Below are positions 37,967 to 47,156 of a DNA stretch of 64,000 bases, one piece after another (within the stretch, counting starts at the first letter, position 1; the number at the start of each line of letters is the position of its first letter). The stretch comes from Bacillus sp. FJAT-27916 (GTDB lineage: Bacteria > Bacillota > Bacilli > Bacillales > Pradoshiaceae). Where the stretch lies: positions 1,823,844-1,887,843 of the forward strand of contig NZ_LFZV01000001.1 of the NCBI RefSeq assembly GCF_001183965.1, given 5' to 3'. Below the pieces are notes generated by a model. It was not told where the DNA came from and did not search any database. It was given only the letters and a program-made list of their open reading frames with translations. Made by a program: the position numbers and the translations under genes.

Positions 37967-37996
37967 AAGGACGGGTTTAATATGGCCGTCCTTTTC
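37967..37996 (+). terminator. Terminator of the beta-oxidation operon
   Basis: AAGGACGG pairs with CCGTCCTT, followed by TTCGTTTTT. Confidence 0.75.
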
Positions 37997-38091
37997 GTTT
38001 TTAGAGGAGATTTCTGTTCTTGGACCGGTGCAAGTAAAGGAGAATCGCTGAATACAATGGGTAAATGATAATCATTCAGGAGGCGGTGCAG

Positions 38092-38337
38092 GTGGGGGGA
38101 ATAGACAAACGTAACAGGTTAAATGAGGAACCATTTACTTATCAAACAACGAAAAATGGAACGATCTTCATCTATTACAAAGGTAAACAAATTAAAATGA
38201 TGAAGGATCATGAGGCTGAACGTCTTATAGCGAGAATAAAAGAAGTAGAAGATAACGGAACAGAAGTTCAGTTATTATTGGCTAAAGCGACAGGAAATTT
38301 TAAACGGGGCAACGAAAAGATGGGCAAAAGAAGCTAA
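38092..38337 (+). CDS. Small conserved-looking protein, unknown function
   Basis: 81 aa, highly charged, no membrane segment. The GTG at 38092 is used because GGAGG lies 8 nt upstream; an in-frame ATG at 38065 has no site. The middle (TTKNGTIFIYYKGKQIKMMKD) looks like a small beta sheet, and the tail LAKATGNFKRGNEK is Lys-rich. I have seen similar small proteins in Bacillus but cannot name a family. Confidence 0.6.
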   Translation: MGGIDKRNRLNEEPFTYQTTKNGTIFIYYKGKQIKMMKDHEAERLIARIKEVEDNGTEVQLLLAKATGNFKRGNEKMGKRS

Positions 38338-38417
38338 ATGATTGGCAGGAGAATTCTTGCGTAATAGAGAATCTAGGCTGTAAACAAAAATCATCATAAT
38401 TTGGGAGGGAAAAGAAT

Positions 38418-38795
38418 GTGATTAGTCAAGTTGGTCAAATCATGCTGTATGTTGATAACCAAGATGAGGCAGTGGAATTCTGGACAAACCAATTGGGCTT
38501 CACTGTAATAGCTAAGGAGAATAAAACCTAAGGATTTAGGTGGATTGAAATTGCACCAAAAATGGGGGCTGAAACAAGCCTCATTCTGCATAATAAGGAC
38601 TTTGTTTCAAAAATGTCTCCTGGCCTGAATCTCGGTACCCCTTCTTTAATGTTTTTCACAGATAATCTCGAGCAATTACACAATGACTTAATAAAGAAAA
38701 AAGTGACTGTCGGAGAGATTGTCCAAATGCCTTCCGGTAAAGTATTTAACTTTGCAGATTATGAAGAAAACTATTTTGCCGTTATGGAAAAGTAG
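38418..38795 (+). pseudogene. VOC/glyoxalase-family gene interrupted by a stop codon
   Basis: GTG 38418 (GGAGGG 8 nt upstream) opens ISQVGQIMLYVDNQDEAVEF and onward to KENKT, then TAA at 38529-38531, then GFRWIEIAPKMGAETSLIL and onward to MEK, all in one frame. Together they give a complete 125-residue VOC domain (glyoxalase or antibiotic-resistance-like). Translation would yield only 37 residues unless the stop is read through; the downstream piece lacks a good start. Confidence 0.8.
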
Positions 38796-38832
38796 GTACT
38801 AGACCAAATTCAGATATAGAGCGTTGCATACG

Positions 38833-38857
38833 GCTGCCGATTCTAGGCAGCTTTTTT
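38833..38857 (+). terminator. Terminator after the VOC pseudogene
   Basis: GCTGCC pairs with GGCAGC across a short loop, followed by six T. Confidence 0.85.
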
Positions 38858-39062
38858 ATGCACAGGATTATCTAGGCGTTTTCTTTTTAAAGCCAGCCTG
38901 CGCAAAGATACAGGAGAGAAGCGGACTATGCTGTGAAAATAGATTGTGAGTGATGAATTAGGTAAGCATCTATTTCTCCAATTTATTTTGGAATATTTGA
39001 AAAAGTTCGTGTATTTTACGAGCGAATGTTCTAGAATTATTAAATATTGGAGGGGATTGGCA

Positions 39063-40802
39063 TTGAAGTTAGCAAAGGAAATACTTGGGCATTTTAAGCC
39101 CTATTGGTTTAGTGTCGTGATGGCAGTCGTATTTGCCCTCATTGGGGGAGCTTTCACGATTCTGCCCCCAATATTGACAGGGAAGCTTGTCGATGATGTG
39201 CTCCAAAACGAGGCTGTACAATTATTGCCATGGATCATTGGGGGATTCGTGATTGCCTACATAGGCAAAGTGGTGTTTGAAAGCCTGCAGGAGTATATAC
39301 AAATTAAGGTTGGCTTGGATGTCATCACAGATATGCAGCTTCGGGCGTTTAAGAAATTACATAAGGCTCCGATGTCATTCTTCCAGCACACGCCGCGTGG
39401 AGATATGCTATACCGGCTTACGCACGATGTGGAATCGATTCAAAACCTGAATAATACGGTTGTTCCGCGATTTTTACAGCAGATTATCAGTGCGGTCGCA
39501 GCTTTTGCGACGGTCATCTTTTTATTCTGGCCGACAGCGATTGTTATGGTTGGTGTCTTTATCATTTATTTATATCCTTCATTCAAGCTAGGAACAACGG
39601 TCAGAAAGATGAGCGCTGTACAGCGTGATATGAGTGCAGATATGTACCACCATATGCAGGAGAGCATCGAGTCCTCAAGGCTTGTCCGTACCTTTCAGCT
39701 GCAGGAAAAGGAAATTGATACACAGCGGACGAAGCTTGGGAAGTGGATGGCCTTTTCCATTAAGGCAGCCCTCATCAGCAAGGTGAATTGGCGCCTGGGG
39801 AACCTTTTTAATATCGCTACACCCGGTGTCGTTATGCTGATTGGCGGATTTGCCGTATGGCGAGGAGATATCACGGTCGGTGTACTTGTAGCTTGCTTAG
39901 GGTTTATTCCAACGATGTTTCAGCCAGTCCGCTCGCTTGCTGAGAATGCATTGACGATTCAGCAGGCCATTCCGGCTTTGCAGCGTTTATACGAATATTT
40001 TGATTTGCCTGAGGAACATGAGGCAGGCCTTCCAGAGATAGGCGGGATTGAAGGAAAGCTTGAAATGAAGCATGTAACCTTCCAATACCCCGGTACGAAT
40101 TTGACTGTGCTGAATGATATTAGCTTCATCATTGAGCCTGGCAAGCATATCGGCATCGTCGGTACCAGCGGCGGCGGAAAAAGTACGATTGTCCAGCTCT
40201 TGCTTGGGTTGTATGAACCAGATCAAGGAGAGGTCTTAATTGATGGAAAACGGCTTTCTGATTATGACCGCAACTCTTTTAGAAGGCAGGTCGGAGTCGT
40301 GAGTCAGGAGACCTTCCTTTTGAATGGAACATTGAAGGAGAACCTATTGTACGGTAAAAAGGATGCGACAGAGACAGAATTTAGGCATGCGGCAGAGGCG
40401 GCCGGATTGACTGAGTTTATTAACACACTCCCGAATGGCTATGAAACCCTTATTGGGGAACGCGGACTTAAATTATCCGGAGGACAGCGCCAAAGGGTAG
40501 CGCTGGCGAGAGCCATCTTGCGCCATCCAGAACTGTTGATCTTTGATGAAGCGACCTCTTCCCTGGACGGCGAAACCGAAGAAAGGGTACAGGAAGCACT
40601 CGAACGCCTCATTCCAGGAAGAACGACGATTACGATTGCTCATAGGCTGATTACGGTGAGGGACGCGCATGAGATTCTATTCTTGGAGCGGGGTGTTATT
40701 GCTGAACGGGGGACACATGAGCAATTGCTGTCACTGAAAGGCCGTTATTATGAGCTGTACATGTCACAATATAAAGAACTTGAAAAGGGGAGAGTAGGAT
40801 GA
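39063..40802 (+). CDS. ABC exporter half-transporter, subunit A
   Basis: Membrane domain of six helices (residues about 1-310) fused to a nucleotide-binding domain. Walker A GTSGGGKST, signature LSGGQRQR, Walker B LLIFDEATSSLD with the catalytic Glu present. TTG 39063 (579 aa) is chosen because GGAGGGG lies 8 nt upstream; the 39 upstream codons are not family-like. It overlaps the next half-transporter by 4 nt, so they likely form a heterodimeric exporter of the multidrug/lipid type. Substrate unknown. Confidence 0.9.
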   Translation: MKLAKEILGHFKPYWFSVVMAVVFALIGGAFTILPPILTGKLVDDVLQNEAVQLLPWIIGGFVIAYIGKVVFESLQEYIQIKVGLDVITDMQLRAFKKLHKAPMSFFQHTPRGDMLYRLTHDVESIQNLNNTVVPRFLQQIISAVAAFATVIFLFWPTAIVMVGVFIIYLYPSFKLGTTVRKMSAVQRDMSADMYHHMQESIESSRLVRTFQLQEKEIDTQRTKLGKWMAFSIKAALISKVNWRLGNLFNIATPGVVMLIGGFAVWRGDITVGVLVACLGFIPTMFQPVRSLAENALTIQQAIPALQRLYEYFDLPEEHEAGLPEIGGIEGKLEMKHVTFQYPGTNLTVLNDISFIIEPGKHIGIVGTSGGGKSTIVQLLLGLYEPDQGEVLIDGKRLSDYDRNSFRRQVGVVSQETFLLNGTLKENLLYGKKDATETEFRHAAEAAGLTEFINTLPNGYETLIGERGLKLSGGQRQRVALARAILRHPELLIFDEATSSLDGETEERVQEALERLIPGRTTITIAHRLITVRDAHEILFLERGVIAERGTHEQLLSLKGRYYELYMSQYKELEKGRVG

Positions 40803-42580
40803 GCACGGTACAATTAGAAGGAAAAAGCAAAGATGGCAGACGTGTTCTTGCCTTCTTGAAGCCTTTTTGGAAATGGGTGCTCGGTGATTCGATTGTTATT
40901 GCTATTGCCCAGGTTTGCGCCTCTGTCATCCCAACTTTTGCGCTGAGCTGGCTTGTCGACGATATTCTTCCTGGACAATCAACGAATCTCCTTTGGGGAT
41001 TGATGTGGCTGCTGGTCTTTGTGGCCGTATTTGATTTGGTGATGATGGTTATTGATGAATACTTTTGCCATTATATTGCGAAATCTGTGACGAACAGGCA
41101 GAAGATTAGGCTGTTTACACATGTTCAATATTTGCCATTCTCCTTTTTCCAAAATGCAAAATCCGGAGAATTGCTGGCCAGGACGTCGGATGATCCGGAT
41201 ACCCTGCATAATTTCCTCGCTTGGGAAGGATCGACATTGATGGCAGCGGTCCAGGGCGTTGTTATTTATAATATTGTTCTTTTATTTATTCATCCATACT
41301 TAATGATGGCGAGCGTAGTGCTTGGTATTATCTTTTATATGGCATCGAATTATGTTGGGAAAAGAACGCGTCTCGCTTCTAAACAGGCGCGGGACGAGGC
41401 GTCAAAATATTTGGAACGGATGCGCGAATCCGTGACAGGTATCCATCTTTCTAGAGTGCTCGGCGTATCGGACAGTGAGGTTGAGAGTATCGTCGGCATC
41501 AGGCAAGCCTTTGTGAAGCATTCCGTGCGTGAGTTGAAGGCACGGATGCAATCGATTGTCGTCATTGGCGGGTATAACGGAATCGCCTTGGCTGGTGTGT
41601 ATTTTATCAGTATCCTCTTAATCTGGAACAGTGAGCTGACCACTGGTCAAATGCTGACAGCGGGAGGCCTAGTGACAATTGCCGCTAATGAAATGCAGAA
41701 GATGCTCAGGATGTGGCTCTCCATCAGGCGTACAGGACCTGCCTTAGATCGCTCGGATATCCTTCTGGCAAACCCAAAATCAGAAGCGGAAACAAAGGCT
41801 GGTGTAGTCCCTGCTGAAATGAAGGGAAGTATCACGTTTCATGATGTTACTTTCGCCTATCCTGAGAAAGAAGAGCCGGTCCTCCGTGGCGTTTCCTTTC
41901 ATATTGAAGGCGGGGATGCCGTTGCGCTGACAGGTCCGAGCGGTGCCGGTAAATCAACGATAACAGATCTGCTGCTTCGTTTGTATGAGCCGAAGGACGG
42001 TCTAATCCTCATAGACGGTCAGCCTATTGAGACATTTGACATCGGCTGGCTGCGAAGCCAGATTGCATTTGTTTCTCAGGATGTCCAGCTGCGCAATGGC
42101 ACTCTTCGGGACAATTTGAGAATCGGGAATACAAAGGCAAGTGATCAGGAACTGCTGGCCGCTTTAAGGGACAGTGGCTTATGGGAGTATTATCAAGGTC
42201 TTCCGGATGGGCTCGATTCCTCTGTTGGAGAGCGGGGAACCAGCCTCTCTGGAGGACAGAAACAGCGTCTATCACTTGCTAGGGCATTGGTGAGAGAAGC
42301 TAAGCTGCTCATTCTTGACGAAGCGAGCTCAGCGCTGGATCCAATTACGGAATTGAAGATTAATGAAGCGATACGAGAAAGGAAGAAGCGGCAGACCGTC
42401 ATCATCATTTCCCACCGACTCTCAACCGTGTTGTCCGCAGATCGAATTATCGTCATGGATGAAGGAAGGATTAAGGAATCCGGCACCCATCACGAATTGG
42501 TAAACAAGGAGAACGGAATCTACTCCCGTATGTTTAAGCGGGAAGCGGATATGGGTTCCACTATACTCATTGGTAAATAA
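40799..42580 (+). CDS. ABC exporter half-transporter, subunit B
   Basis: 593 aa with N-terminal six-helix domain and C-terminal ATPase: Walker A GPSGAGKST, signature LSGGQKQR, Walker B LLILDEASSALD. Unlike many heterodimeric exporters, both subunits keep the catalytic Glu and a standard signature, so neither ATP site is obviously degenerate. Start overlaps the stop of subunit A. Terminator follows. No regulator gene is adjacent. Confidence 0.9.
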   Translation: MSTVQLEGKSKDGRRVLAFLKPFWKWVLGDSIVIAIAQVCASVIPTFALSWLVDDILPGQSTNLLWGLMWLLVFVAVFDLVMMVIDEYFCHYIAKSVTNRQKIRLFTHVQYLPFSFFQNAKSGELLARTSDDPDTLHNFLAWEGSTLMAAVQGVVIYNIVLLFIHPYLMMASVVLGIIFYMASNYVGKRTRLASKQARDEASKYLERMRESVTGIHLSRVLGVSDSEVESIVGIRQAFVKHSVRELKARMQSIVVIGGYNGIALAGVYFISILLIWNSELTTGQMLTAGGLVTIAANEMQKMLRMWLSIRRTGPALDRSDILLANPKSEAETKAGVVPAEMKGSITFHDVTFAYPEKEEPVLRGVSFHIEGGDAVALTGPSGAGKSTITDLLLRLYEPKDGLILIDGQPIETFDIGWLRSQIAFVSQDVQLRNGTLRDNLRIGNTKASDQELLAALRDSGLWEYYQGLPDGLDSSVGERGTSLSGGQKQRLSLARALVREAKLLILDEASSALDPITELKINEAIRERKKRQTVIIISHRLSTVLSADRIIVMDEGRIKESGTHHELVNKENGIYSRMFKREADMGSTILIGK

Positions 42581-42603
42581 CAGATGAAATCAGTAGGAAA
42601 TGG

Positions 42604-42630
42604 AAGGCTGTCTCCATGACAGCCTTTTTA
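42604..42630 (+). terminator. Terminator of the ABC exporter operon
   Basis: AAGGCTGTC pairs with GACAGCCTT around a short loop, followed by T. Confidence 0.9.
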
Positions 42631-42677
42631 TCAAGATGCTATTAACGCTTTCATAGAGCAATAGAAAGGGATGCTAA

Positions 42678-43139
42678 ATGGACTGGACTATAAGAAAAGC
42701 AATATTAAAAGATGTGTATACCATGACTAAATTAAGAATAGAACTACTCTCAGCTGTAGGAGATGTTAATGAAGAAAATAAGTCACAGGTATTTAGGGCA
42801 AACGAAGCTTACTTTAAGGAGAAGTTAGCTAATGAAGACTATACAGCTTGGGTTGCCGAGGTAAAGGGGACAATTGTAGGCATCAGTGGTTTAGTCTTGT
42901 TTGAAAGACCTCCTCATGGTAAGAATATTGGCGGATTAGAAGCATACATCATGAATATGTATACTCTACCAGAATACAGAGGTCGCGGAATAGCTCGTTC
43001 CTTGCTAGAAAAATGTATTTCAGATTGTCATAGATTAGGTGTGGGAAGAATATGGCTGCATCCTTCCGATGAGGGCTATCAGCTTTATAAGAAAATGGGA
43101 TTTTCGGATAAGCAATTAGAGATGGAGTTGTTTTTATAA
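42678..43139 (+). CDS. GNAT-family N-acetyltransferase
   Basis: 153 aa acetyl-CoA-dependent acetyltransferase. The acetyl-CoA binding motif is PEYRGRGIARSLLEKC near residue 98, preceded by the MNMYTL strand; the C-terminal GYQLYKKMGFSDK is the usual GNAT end. The ribosome binding site AAAGGGATG is 6-7 nt upstream. It is a single gene. Acceptor (antibiotic, amino acid or protein) cannot be told. Confidence 0.87.
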   Translation: MDWTIRKAILKDVYTMTKLRIELLSAVGDVNEENKSQVFRANEAYFKEKLANEDYTAWVAEVKGTIVGISGLVLFERPPHGKNIGGLEAYIMNMYTLPEYRGRGIARSLLEKCISDCHRLGVGRIWLHPSDEGYQLYKKMGFSDKQLEMELFL

Positions 43140-43255
43140 GGCTAACCTGTGAACTTGCCGGAAGTGGTTGGTTCAGAATAGTAACCCAAAGATAAAGATA
43201 AATGGGCAATTTCATCAAACATGTTTAGGCCAGGGCAGTGATTCAGGAGGAATTT

Positions 43256-43324
43256 ATGTCCCAATTGTCGAATTTTGTACAGCATCAAGAAGCAGAGGAG
43301 AGTAGAAATGAAAGTAACTATTGA
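43256..43324 (+). CDS. Possible 22-codon ORF overlapping the next start
   Basis: ATG 43256 follows the strong site AGGAGGAATTT and runs 22 codons to TGA, overlapping the beta-lactamase-like gene by 17 nt. The peptide MSQLSNFVQHQEAEESRNES has no known match. It could be a coupling leader or chance. Confidence 0.3.
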   Translation: MSQLSNFVQHQEAEESRNESNY

Positions 43325-44324
43325 AGATTACCTTACTGATGTTATGGATAAACATAATTTTTCTGGAACTATTCTGGTGCAAGATGGTAAAAATACGTTA
43401 AAAGTAAGTCGTGGTTATGCTAATCGTTCGGAACAAATAATGAATGGTTCGGATACACGATTCGGAATAGCTTCAGGCTGCAAATTATTTACGGCAATAG
43501 GAGTGTGTCAACTTGTAGAGCAGGGGTTCTTATCATTTGATACAAGATTAAGAGATTGTCTCCCTATTTCCTTCCCTGAATTTGATAAGGATATTACCAT
43601 TCATCAATTATTAACACACACAGCGGGAATCCCAGATTACTTTGACGAGGAAGTCATGGATGATTTTGAGGAGTTATGGATTAAGAATCCAATGTATCAC
43701 ATCAGAACGTTGAAAGACTTTTTGCCTTTATTTCAAAATCAGCCTATGAAATCAATGCCAGGTGAAAGATTTCATTATAATAATGCAGGTTACATCCTGC
43801 TTGGATTAATTATTGAACAGACTACCCAAGTGAATTTTGCTGATTACATGATAGAAAATATTTTCATAAAATGTGGAATGACTGACTCTGGTTATTTTGA
43901 ATTTGATGCTTTGCCATCAAAAACAGCGTTAGGCTATATTGACTATCCGGATGGAAACTGGAAAACGAATATCTACTCCTTGCCTGTAAAAGGCGGTGCT
44001 GATGGCGGTGCTTATGTAACGGTCAATGACATGGCGAAACTATGGGATGCCCTTATGAATGATCAATTACTAAGTGAAGAATTCACTCGCCAGTTATTTA
44101 CGCCCTATATTAAAACAAGAGATGATCAATTCTATGGTTATGGTGTGTGGATTGACAAAAATGATGATGGAATTTTTAAATATCACATTATGGGTTACGA
44201 TCCTGGAGTTAGTTTTCATTCATCGTTCTATCCGAGAAGTTCCATTAAAACCGTGGTATGCTCAAATCGGTCAAAGGGAGCCTATGCCATATTGAAAGCG
44301 ATTGAAGAAAACATGGTAAGGTAA
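43308..44324 (+). CDS. Serine hydrolase of the beta-lactamase (class C/DD-peptidase) family
   Basis: 338 aa with Ser56-x-x-Lys59 (ASGCK), YNN as the second motif in FHYNNAGYILLG, and HTAG. No signal peptide, so probably cytoplasmic, like many esterase- or peptidase-type members. ATG 43308 is preferred because GAGGAGAG lies 7 nt upstream; the 11 extra codons from 43275 are not family-like. It is unlikely to be a true secreted beta-lactamase. Function open. Confidence 0.82.
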   Translation: MKVTIEDYLTDVMDKHNFSGTILVQDGKNTLKVSRGYANRSEQIMNGSDTRFGIASGCKLFTAIGVCQLVEQGFLSFDTRLRDCLPISFPEFDKDITIHQLLTHTAGIPDYFDEEVMDDFEELWIKNPMYHIRTLKDFLPLFQNQPMKSMPGERFHYNNAGYILLGLIIEQTTQVNFADYMIENIFIKCGMTDSGYFEFDALPSKTALGYIDYPDGNWKTNIYSLPVKGGADGGAYVTVNDMAKLWDALMNDQLLSEEFTRQLFTPYIKTRDDQFYGYGVWIDKNDDGIFKYHIMGYDPGVSFHSSFYPRSSIKTVVCSNRSKGAYAILKAIEENMVR

Positions 44325-44469
44325 TAATCAGATGCCATGTACGTAATTAAATGAAGGCTGCCAGATTGCCGTTAAACTGCATAACAATTCTGCTTTTGCA
44401 AGGCATTCTCTATGAAACGTAGAATTAGAAACGAATGATTCAATTAAATGAAACTGGAAGAAGGTTATT

Positions 44470-44819
44470 CTGAAGGGAAGACTCGAACTAAATAGTCAGG
44501 AACCTGAAAAAAAGCAGCAGAATTCTTTTCTAAAGTATTCGGTTGGGAAGTTGGCGAGCCACACTGAGATTATTGGGCTGTTATTACAAAGGGAGGAGCC
44601 GAAAATCATGGGATTAACGGTGGAATCGCAAAGGGACCAAATGATTATCCGCACGGGATGTGAATTCAAACTGAAGTTGATTCAATGGATGAGGCCATAG
44701 CTAACGCTAAAAACAGTGGTGCGATGATTGTACGAGAAAGATGGAGTTTGATGACTTCTACCTTGCCTACTTGGTTGATCCTGTAGGAATAGGTTTCGTC
44801 CTTATTCAAAGAAAATAAG
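44470..44819 (+). pseudogene. Heavily decayed VOC/glyoxalase gene
   Basis: The frames join to VOC-like sequence: EFFSKVFGWEVGEPH, TGA, DYWAVITKGGAENHGINGG, KGPNDYPHGM, TGA, IQTEVDSMDEAIANAKNSGA, then a one-base loss after VRE and finally FDDFYLAYLVDPVGIGFVL to TAA. A poly-A frameshift lies near 44508. The lesions (two stops, two frameshifts) make a functional product impossible. The start is not identified; 44470 is approximate. Confidence 0.82.
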
Positions 44820-44912
44820 TGAGTTCGACCTTATACCATTAAAGCGAAAATCTGCAACGGATGTGTTATTGAGTTAACAAGGTCTAATATCTAAGCAGGC
44901 AAATAATAGAAA

Positions 44913-45812
44913 ATGACAAGTTCTAAATGGATATTCTTGATTAACATCACTTTCAAACAAGAAGTTGGTTTATCATGTGCGGGATCAAACCATAAACACC
45001 AAAAAAGAGATTTAGGTCTCCAAAAGCATCGTCAATACATAAAAAGTTTCATTGAACAAGATTTACTTAATGATGAGAATGTATTGGCTGTATTTTACGG
45101 CGGTTCAATGGCGAACCAGAAGACAGATTTATATTCTGACATTGACCTGCGAATTGTAGTGAAAGAGGAAGTATATGAAGCATATAGATTAACTAAAAAA
45201 CAAAGAGCCCAAAAATGGGGAAAGGTCCTATTCTTTGAGGATTTCCCTTGGGCCACTCATACTGTTGCTCATTATGATACTTTTATTAAAGTAGACATTT
45301 TTTATTATAAGATTAAGGATATTCAACCCTCTGTATGGTTACAAAACATTAAAATTGTCCGAGATTGGAATGGACTGTTAAAGAATGGATGGAGTAAATC
45401 TAGGGAATTATCCTACAGGCCAAATGAGCAGGAAATGGAAATCTGGAGGGCTAAATTCCTTGCTCATGTTCACGAAGTCTATCGCAGAGTGATGCGGAAA
45501 GAAATTTATTATGCTCTTAATTGTCTTGATCGCTTGAGGCAATTAATGGTAATCGGCTGGTATATGGAAGCTGGCATTCAACCTAATGCTGTTGGGGACT
45601 GGGCAAAATATGAAGGAATCCGAAGTCAATTAACTGATTTTCAACTTGAACTACTTGAACGATGGTTCAGCACTCGTGACACAGACGAAATAATGTTTGT
45701 CATAAATAAGATGATTCCAGAGTTTAAAAAGGTCCATAATCATTTATGTCATATTCTCGGTTTAGAGGAAAACCAAGAATGGATTGATGAAATTTTAAAT
45801 ATGGTTCTTTAA
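44913..45812 (+). CDS. Nucleotidyltransferase, aminoglycoside adenylyltransferase-like
   Basis: The block YGGSMANQKTDLYSDIDLRI (GGS-x-D-x-D) is the active site of the nucleotidyltransferase fold used by ANT(6)- and LinB-type resistance enzymes; a helical C-terminal domain follows. The first 30-35 residues (MTSSKWIFLINITFKQ) are not family-like, and no good ribosome binding site precedes ATG 44913. The real start may be further in, or the 5' end may have been rearranged; an ATG at 44975 is out of frame. Drug substrate is not implied by sequence alone. Confidence 0.7.
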   Translation: MTSSKWIFLINITFKQEVGLSCAGSNHKHQKRDLGLQKHRQYIKSFIEQDLLNDENVLAVFYGGSMANQKTDLYSDIDLRIVVKEEVYEAYRLTKKQRAQKWGKVLFFEDFPWATHTVAHYDTFIKVDIFYYKIKDIQPSVWLQNIKIVRDWNGLLKNGWSKSRELSYRPNEQEMEIWRAKFLAHVHEVYRRVMRKEIYYALNCLDRLRQLMVIGWYMEAGIQPNAVGDWAKYEGIRSQLTDFQLELLERWFSTRDTDEIMFVINKMIPEFKKVHNHLCHILGLEENQEWIDEILNMVL

Positions 45813-45897
45813 CGGAAAGGTTAATACTTTTTCGAGATAATTTCTTAAGGGATAAAATGGAGACGGGTAATACTGTCATAGATGGAGTGGGTATATT

Positions 45898-46248
45898 TTG
45901 CGGCTAGTGATAATTCTAATTATCCTATTTTTTATCATATTATTAATAGAAAAAACAATTGATAAATTGTTAGGTGTGAAGAGAAAAAACATCGCCAAAA
46001 CCAACGGAAAAAAAGTTGATCAATGGGGAAGAGCGATAATAGTCGTTATTTACTTGGTGTACATTGTTAGTAGGGCAGCAGTTACGACTGAATGGCATTT
46101 TATCCTTTTTTTATTAACGCTTATGGGTTACCAAGCTATATTGGAGTGGAAGTATCTGAGGGGCTCAAAACAATATCTTTCAACACTTCTGAGTTCAATG
46201 ATCATTTTTTCTATTCTATCCTTGACGTTTACAACTATTTTTAAATGA
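45898..46248 (+). CDS. DUF4181-family small membrane protein
   Basis: 116 aa, three or four membrane segments, TTG start with TGGAGTGG about 10 nt upstream. The block KKNIAKTNGKKVDQWGRAIIVV followed by ILEWKYLRGSKQYLSTL is the DUF4181 signature of Bacillus. Function unknown. Confidence 0.75.
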   Translation: MRLVIILIILFFIILLIEKTIDKLLGVKRKNIAKTNGKKVDQWGRAIIVVIYLVYIVSRAAVTTEWHFILFLLTLMGYQAILEWKYLRGSKQYLSTLLSSMIIFSILSLTFTTIFK

Positions 46249-46309
46249 ATATGGACGGCTATAAGAAGTTTGATCTATAAAAATATTTCACAAGAACAAG
46301 GGGAAAATA

Positions 46310-46507
46310 ATGTACGAATACAAGTTTGTAAAGATTGAATTTAAAAGATTATCAGGAAAGCCTGAGGAAGACTATCGAGAAGTCATTAAAAGCCATGCAG
46401 CAGAAGGCTGGCGATTTGTTCAGATTTTCCCTCCAGATTTCTTCACTTCTGTTGTTTCAGCGGGCACTTATTATGAATTGATTTTCGAAAGGCCAAAACA
46501 TCCATAA
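46310..46507 (+). CDS. DUF4177 protein
   Basis: 65 aa. The pattern YEYKFVKIEF...GWRFVQIFPP...YYELIFERP is the DUF4177 fold (two beta hairpins round a helix). AAGGGG is 6-7 nt upstream. Function unknown; no operon partner. Confidence 0.82.
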   Translation: MYEYKFVKIEFKRLSGKPEEDYREVIKSHAAEGWRFVQIFPPDFFTSVVSAGTYYELIFERPKHP

Positions 46508-46610
46508 TTGATATAAATAAACCGTGCCATTGCAAAATAGGAGCAATCGCTTTTTTACTGCTGCAGAGGCGGCTGAATGGTCTTTTATTTATGATTTGGA
46601 GGTATACGAA

Positions 46611-47039
46611 ATGGACATTAGAGAAGCAACAGAGAATGATAGTAAGGAATTGGCTGCACTTATGGGGCAATTAGGTTATCCTACTACAACTGAAAATATG
46701 AAAAAGAGGTTTAGCCAAATCAAACAAAATCCTTATTATCATACTTTATTAGCCTCCTATGAAGACAAAGTTGTAGGGATGATCGGCCTTTATAAAGGAT
46801 ATTATTATGAAAGAGAAGGCTTCTATGTTCGTATTGCAGCACTAGTAGTTGATTCAAATTATCGCAATAAAGGAGTAGGGAATAAACTATTGGAAGAGGC
46901 GGAGTGCTGGGCGAGAAAGATCGGGGCTTCTGGGATTGGGCTAAACAGCGGGAACCGAACAGAGAGATATCATGCACACACATTTTATCGAAACAGGGGA
47001 TATTCAGAGAAAAGCATTGGATTTGTTAAAAGTCTATAG
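46611..47039 (+). CDS. GNAT-family N-acetyltransferase
   Basis: 142 aa. Begins MDIREATENDSKELAALMGQLGYP, typical of the family; acetyl-CoA motif NYRNKGVGNKLLEEAECWA near residue 84, C-terminal FYRNRGYSEK. ATG 46611 is chosen because TTGGAGG lies 8 nt upstream; the 29 codons from 46524 are not family-like. Acceptor unknown. Confidence 0.88.
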   Translation: MDIREATENDSKELAALMGQLGYPTTTENMKKRFSQIKQNPYYHTLLASYEDKVVGMIGLYKGYYYEREGFYVRIAALVVDSNYRNKGVGNKLLEEAECWARKIGASGIGLNSGNRTERYHAHTFYRNRGYSEKSIGFVKSL

Positions 47040-47156
47040 GATACCGAACGAGGCCAGTTCACCCTGATTAATGACTGCAGTTTTTTGTTATGCAGATATC
47101 TGTTAGATTCTCTCTACAAGGATATTTGGTATAATATGTATGGTATTGGAGGATGT

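Noticed and set aside
38946-39062. 39-codon N-terminal extension of ABC exporter subunit A
   Set aside because: Not family-like; GGAGGGG and TTG 39063 give a normal start.
43308-44324. True secreted beta-lactamase
   Set aside because: Motifs belong to the wider serine hydrolase family and there is no signal peptide.
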